Shown: in pieces, positions 61,920 to 64,000 of the stretch | Numbering within the stretch: position 1 is the first letter of the stretch | How the letters are laid out: every line of letters starts with the position of its first letter | Origin: Parus major | Lineage: Eukaryota; Chordata; Aves; Passeriformes; Paridae | NCBI RefSeq assembly: GCF_001522545.3 | Contig: NC_031791.1 | Location: 4,069,276-4,133,275 of the forward strand | Direction: 5' to 3' | Length of the DNA: 64,000 bases | The notes under the pieces: model-generated | What the model saw: only the letters and a program-made list of their open reading frames with translations | Told to the model about the DNA's origin: nothing | The model's database searches: none | Made by a program: the position numbers and the translations under genes

Positions 61920-62040
61920 CTGGTAAGGGCACCAGACTAGGGTTGTGAAGACCTGGGCTCATGTTCTTACTCTGAGGGACTCTTTGTGTGACTTTGGGCT
62001 GGTAATTAATCTCTTCTTTAGTTAAGCATCTATAAACACT
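61920..62040 (+). mobile_element. MIR-like CORE-SINE remnant
   Basis: GGTAAGGGCACCAGACTAGG, GAAGACCTGGGCTCATGTTC, TTTGTGTGACTTTGGGCTGG, TAATTAATCTCTTC and CATCTATAAA follow in order the MIR/CORE-SINE consensus phrases for the tRNA-like end and core. This is an ancient amniote repeat, identified from memory of the consensus. Confidence 0.6.
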
Positions 62041-62044
62041 CTGT

Positions 62045-63815
62045 ATTGTTTGGTACACACCAACAGTGAAATTAGATGGTGTGTGTGGCAGAATAAGGAC
62101 CTGGCTGTGAAGATGGGAAACCTGAATACCCAACCAAATAGCAATCTTCTAGTGGAGCTCCTTCGCTATTGACATGGAAGGGCATGTAGCTCTTCCCTGG
62201 TACAGTGCTGTTAAACACCACCACACACCAGTGGCTTGCCAGTTATTGTTTATGGGGCTGGTAGCATTTGCTATATTGTGACCAAATCATTTTGTTTTAC
62301 TTTTAGCCAGCCTCATTTATTGCATATTCACTCAAACATCAGAACCAGTTTCTGATGCATCTTCAGGAAAAAAAAAAGTAATTTGAAATCTGCAAACTTC
62401 TGTTTCCCAATGTCTGAGTTGAAGATTCCCTTTATTGGTCACAGTGGGATGCAAAATAGAGTCTTAACACAGCTCTGAGTACAGTCCTGTACTCCAATAT
62501 TGGGTCTACAGGGGGCTCTGGGGGTTGATCTGCTGCCTCAAGGCACACCACATCAACAGCCTGATAAAGAGTTCAGCCACTGCATGCCTCATTTCCCACA
62601 TCTCACACCTTGGACAGGTGACTTCCCCAGCACAAGCACAGAATCTGACCTGGGTTGATCACTCAGTAAAAAAGCAGCACTAGACTCTCTGAAATGGTTC
62701 ACCCTGTTATTTTTCCATAAACTGCATAAACACTGCATACCATGAAGTATATATAGGGACATGTAATTAATGCATGATCAAAACTTGTCTAACTAAATTG
62801 TTTTAAGATTTTTTTATGAATCTCATGCTCTTTTCCTTTCTCTTTTAGAAGAGAAGGTTAGGAATATCAGAAAGCAAAGATGTCTGAGAACTGCAGTTAC
62901 GATTCATCAAGCTTCCAGAAATGCATTATAATGTACTATAGGCTGTAAGACTAAAAATTATTCCCCATTGAAATGGTATTCACACAGCTTTTGCTGTACT
63001 GAAGCGTACATCGTAATATAATCATAATAACTAAAGTAAGTTTCCCTTGGGGATTATACCTCTGTGTGATTTAATCCTTAAATTTGTTTTGCTTTCATCC
63101 CCAGGAGAAGAGAGATTTCAGTTATAAAGTATTCTTCCTAGAAATATCAGACACTGCACATGCATTCATAATCTGCACTTACATTTACAAAGCTTGGGCC
63201 AGGAGGTAAGCAGAATTAGGAGCATAAGTGTTACCATTTTGTTTAAAGAAACATGGTTTGTTTTTCAAAAAAAGAAGGGCACAGCCAGGGATGAGTCCTG
63301 TTTATCCTGGGAAGTTCCCCACAGGACTCTCCCTTCATGTGACAGAGGAAATTATTTGCTTTCAAGAGAAGGCTGTCACTCAGAGTGCCTGAAAACAGAG
63401 ATCAGAGAGAAAGGATTTTCCATTATAAATAAATAAGGTGTGGGATGAAGTGGGAACTTGCTGTAAAAACTTACTGAATTTCTGTGTAATTATGGGTCTT
63501 AGTTCATGCTTTAAAAGACAGTGTGGACACTTCAGGGGTTGGGTCACAGTGACTTTCTTATCACAAAATGTGAGAAGTAAAAGCAGTTGTCAGCATATTG
63601 ATAATGCAAGTCAAAATATGATCTATCTACTCTGTTAAGACTGTTCTTAAACACAGTAGCTCTTTGCTGAGTGATTTTACCCAAGAACAGTGATTTTGCC
63701 AACACATTACTCATTATTCAGTCACCAGCACATCATGCTTTTCTGAACAAGTTTGCTCCCAACATATTTCTAGAACATTAAGTGGAATGTATGTTCTTCA
63801 GCTGGCATACAGTGT
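62045..63815. other. Intergenic, nothing firmly recognised
   Basis: A phrase at 62615-62690 (GGTGACTTCCCCAGCACAAG, GACCTGGGTTGATC) is weakly MIR-like in the other orientation but too diverged to call. No gene is supported. Confidence 0.45.
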
Positions 63816-63819
63816 GTTC

Positions 63820-63955
63820 ACCTTTAAAAATAAATTATATGTATTTTATATATAACATATATAATATATATTTTATATTTTTTTATATATATAATAGATA
63901 TGTTATATTGTATTTATATATATTTTATATACAATATATATGTATATACACACGC
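63820..63955. repeat. AT-rich low-complexity block
   Basis: TATATA, TTTTATAT and ATATAATATA words for about 135 bases near the window end. Confidence 0.9.
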
Positions 63956-64000
63956 TTTCAAAAAGATATTCCTGAAGCACAGACAAATTAGATCACAAGT

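Noticed and set aside
62580..62700. Second MIR-like element
   Set aside because: Phrases match in mixed orientation and are too diverged.
1..64000. CRISPR arrays, operons, tRNA or rRNA genes, prokaryotic defence systems
   Set aside because: None seen; the sequence is vertebrate nuclear DNA.

Overview
This is vertebrate nuclear DNA, most likely from a bird and probably a songbird. The evidence is CR1 LINE 3' ends with avian-style tails, LTRs resembling avian endogenous retroviruses, and one intact developmental gene whose protein is closest to POU3F1 (Oct-6/SCIP/Tst-1). There are no bacterial features, operons or CRISPR arrays. Apart from POU3F1, I could not recognise any open frame as a real gene. 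Most long frames are chance frames in GC-rich or repetitive DNA, or shadows of POU3F1.

Layout. Positions 1-19335 lie downstream of the gene and hold no recognisable coding DNA. They contain several AT-rich blocks that read like conserved regulatory DNA (about 230-600, 1410-1660, 9355-9500, 13330-13480, 14035-14220), a dyad-symmetric motif cluster (11039-11163) and one LTR fragment (about 6443-6670). POU3F1 lies on the minus strand. Its 3' UTR candidate runs from the first canonical poly(A) signal (19336-19341) to the stop codon at 20963. The visible coding part is 20963-21730. A 540-base assembly gap (21731-22270) removes the N-terminal part, and a GC-rich promoter region with a CCAAT box and GC boxes begins at 22271. 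The whole of 20100-22460 is CpG-rich.

Positions 22500-64000, upstream of the gene, are again a desert. They contain a CR1 copy (29964-30488), an AT-rich low-complexity block (31625-31980), local duplications and a hairpin (40996-42011), an (AAT)n microsatellite, a purine-rich and a GC-rich minisatellite side by side (45596-46170), a nested pair of LTR elements (46878-48961), an inverted pair of CR1 fragments (57456-57688), a candidate regulatory block with YY1-like and RFX-like sites (60290-60440), and ancient CR1 and MIR-like remnants (61735-62040).

How it fits together. One transcription factor gene sits alone in at least 40 kb of non-coding DNA with scattered homeodomain, POU and RFX-like motifs. 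This is the pattern expected of a gene regulatory block around a neural developmental regulator. Conservation claims are visual judgements only and need alignment. The most concrete structural observation is the nested LTR pair with a candidate 5-bp target duplication. The most notable uncatalogued motif structure is the ATGATGTATT cluster near 11.1 kb.
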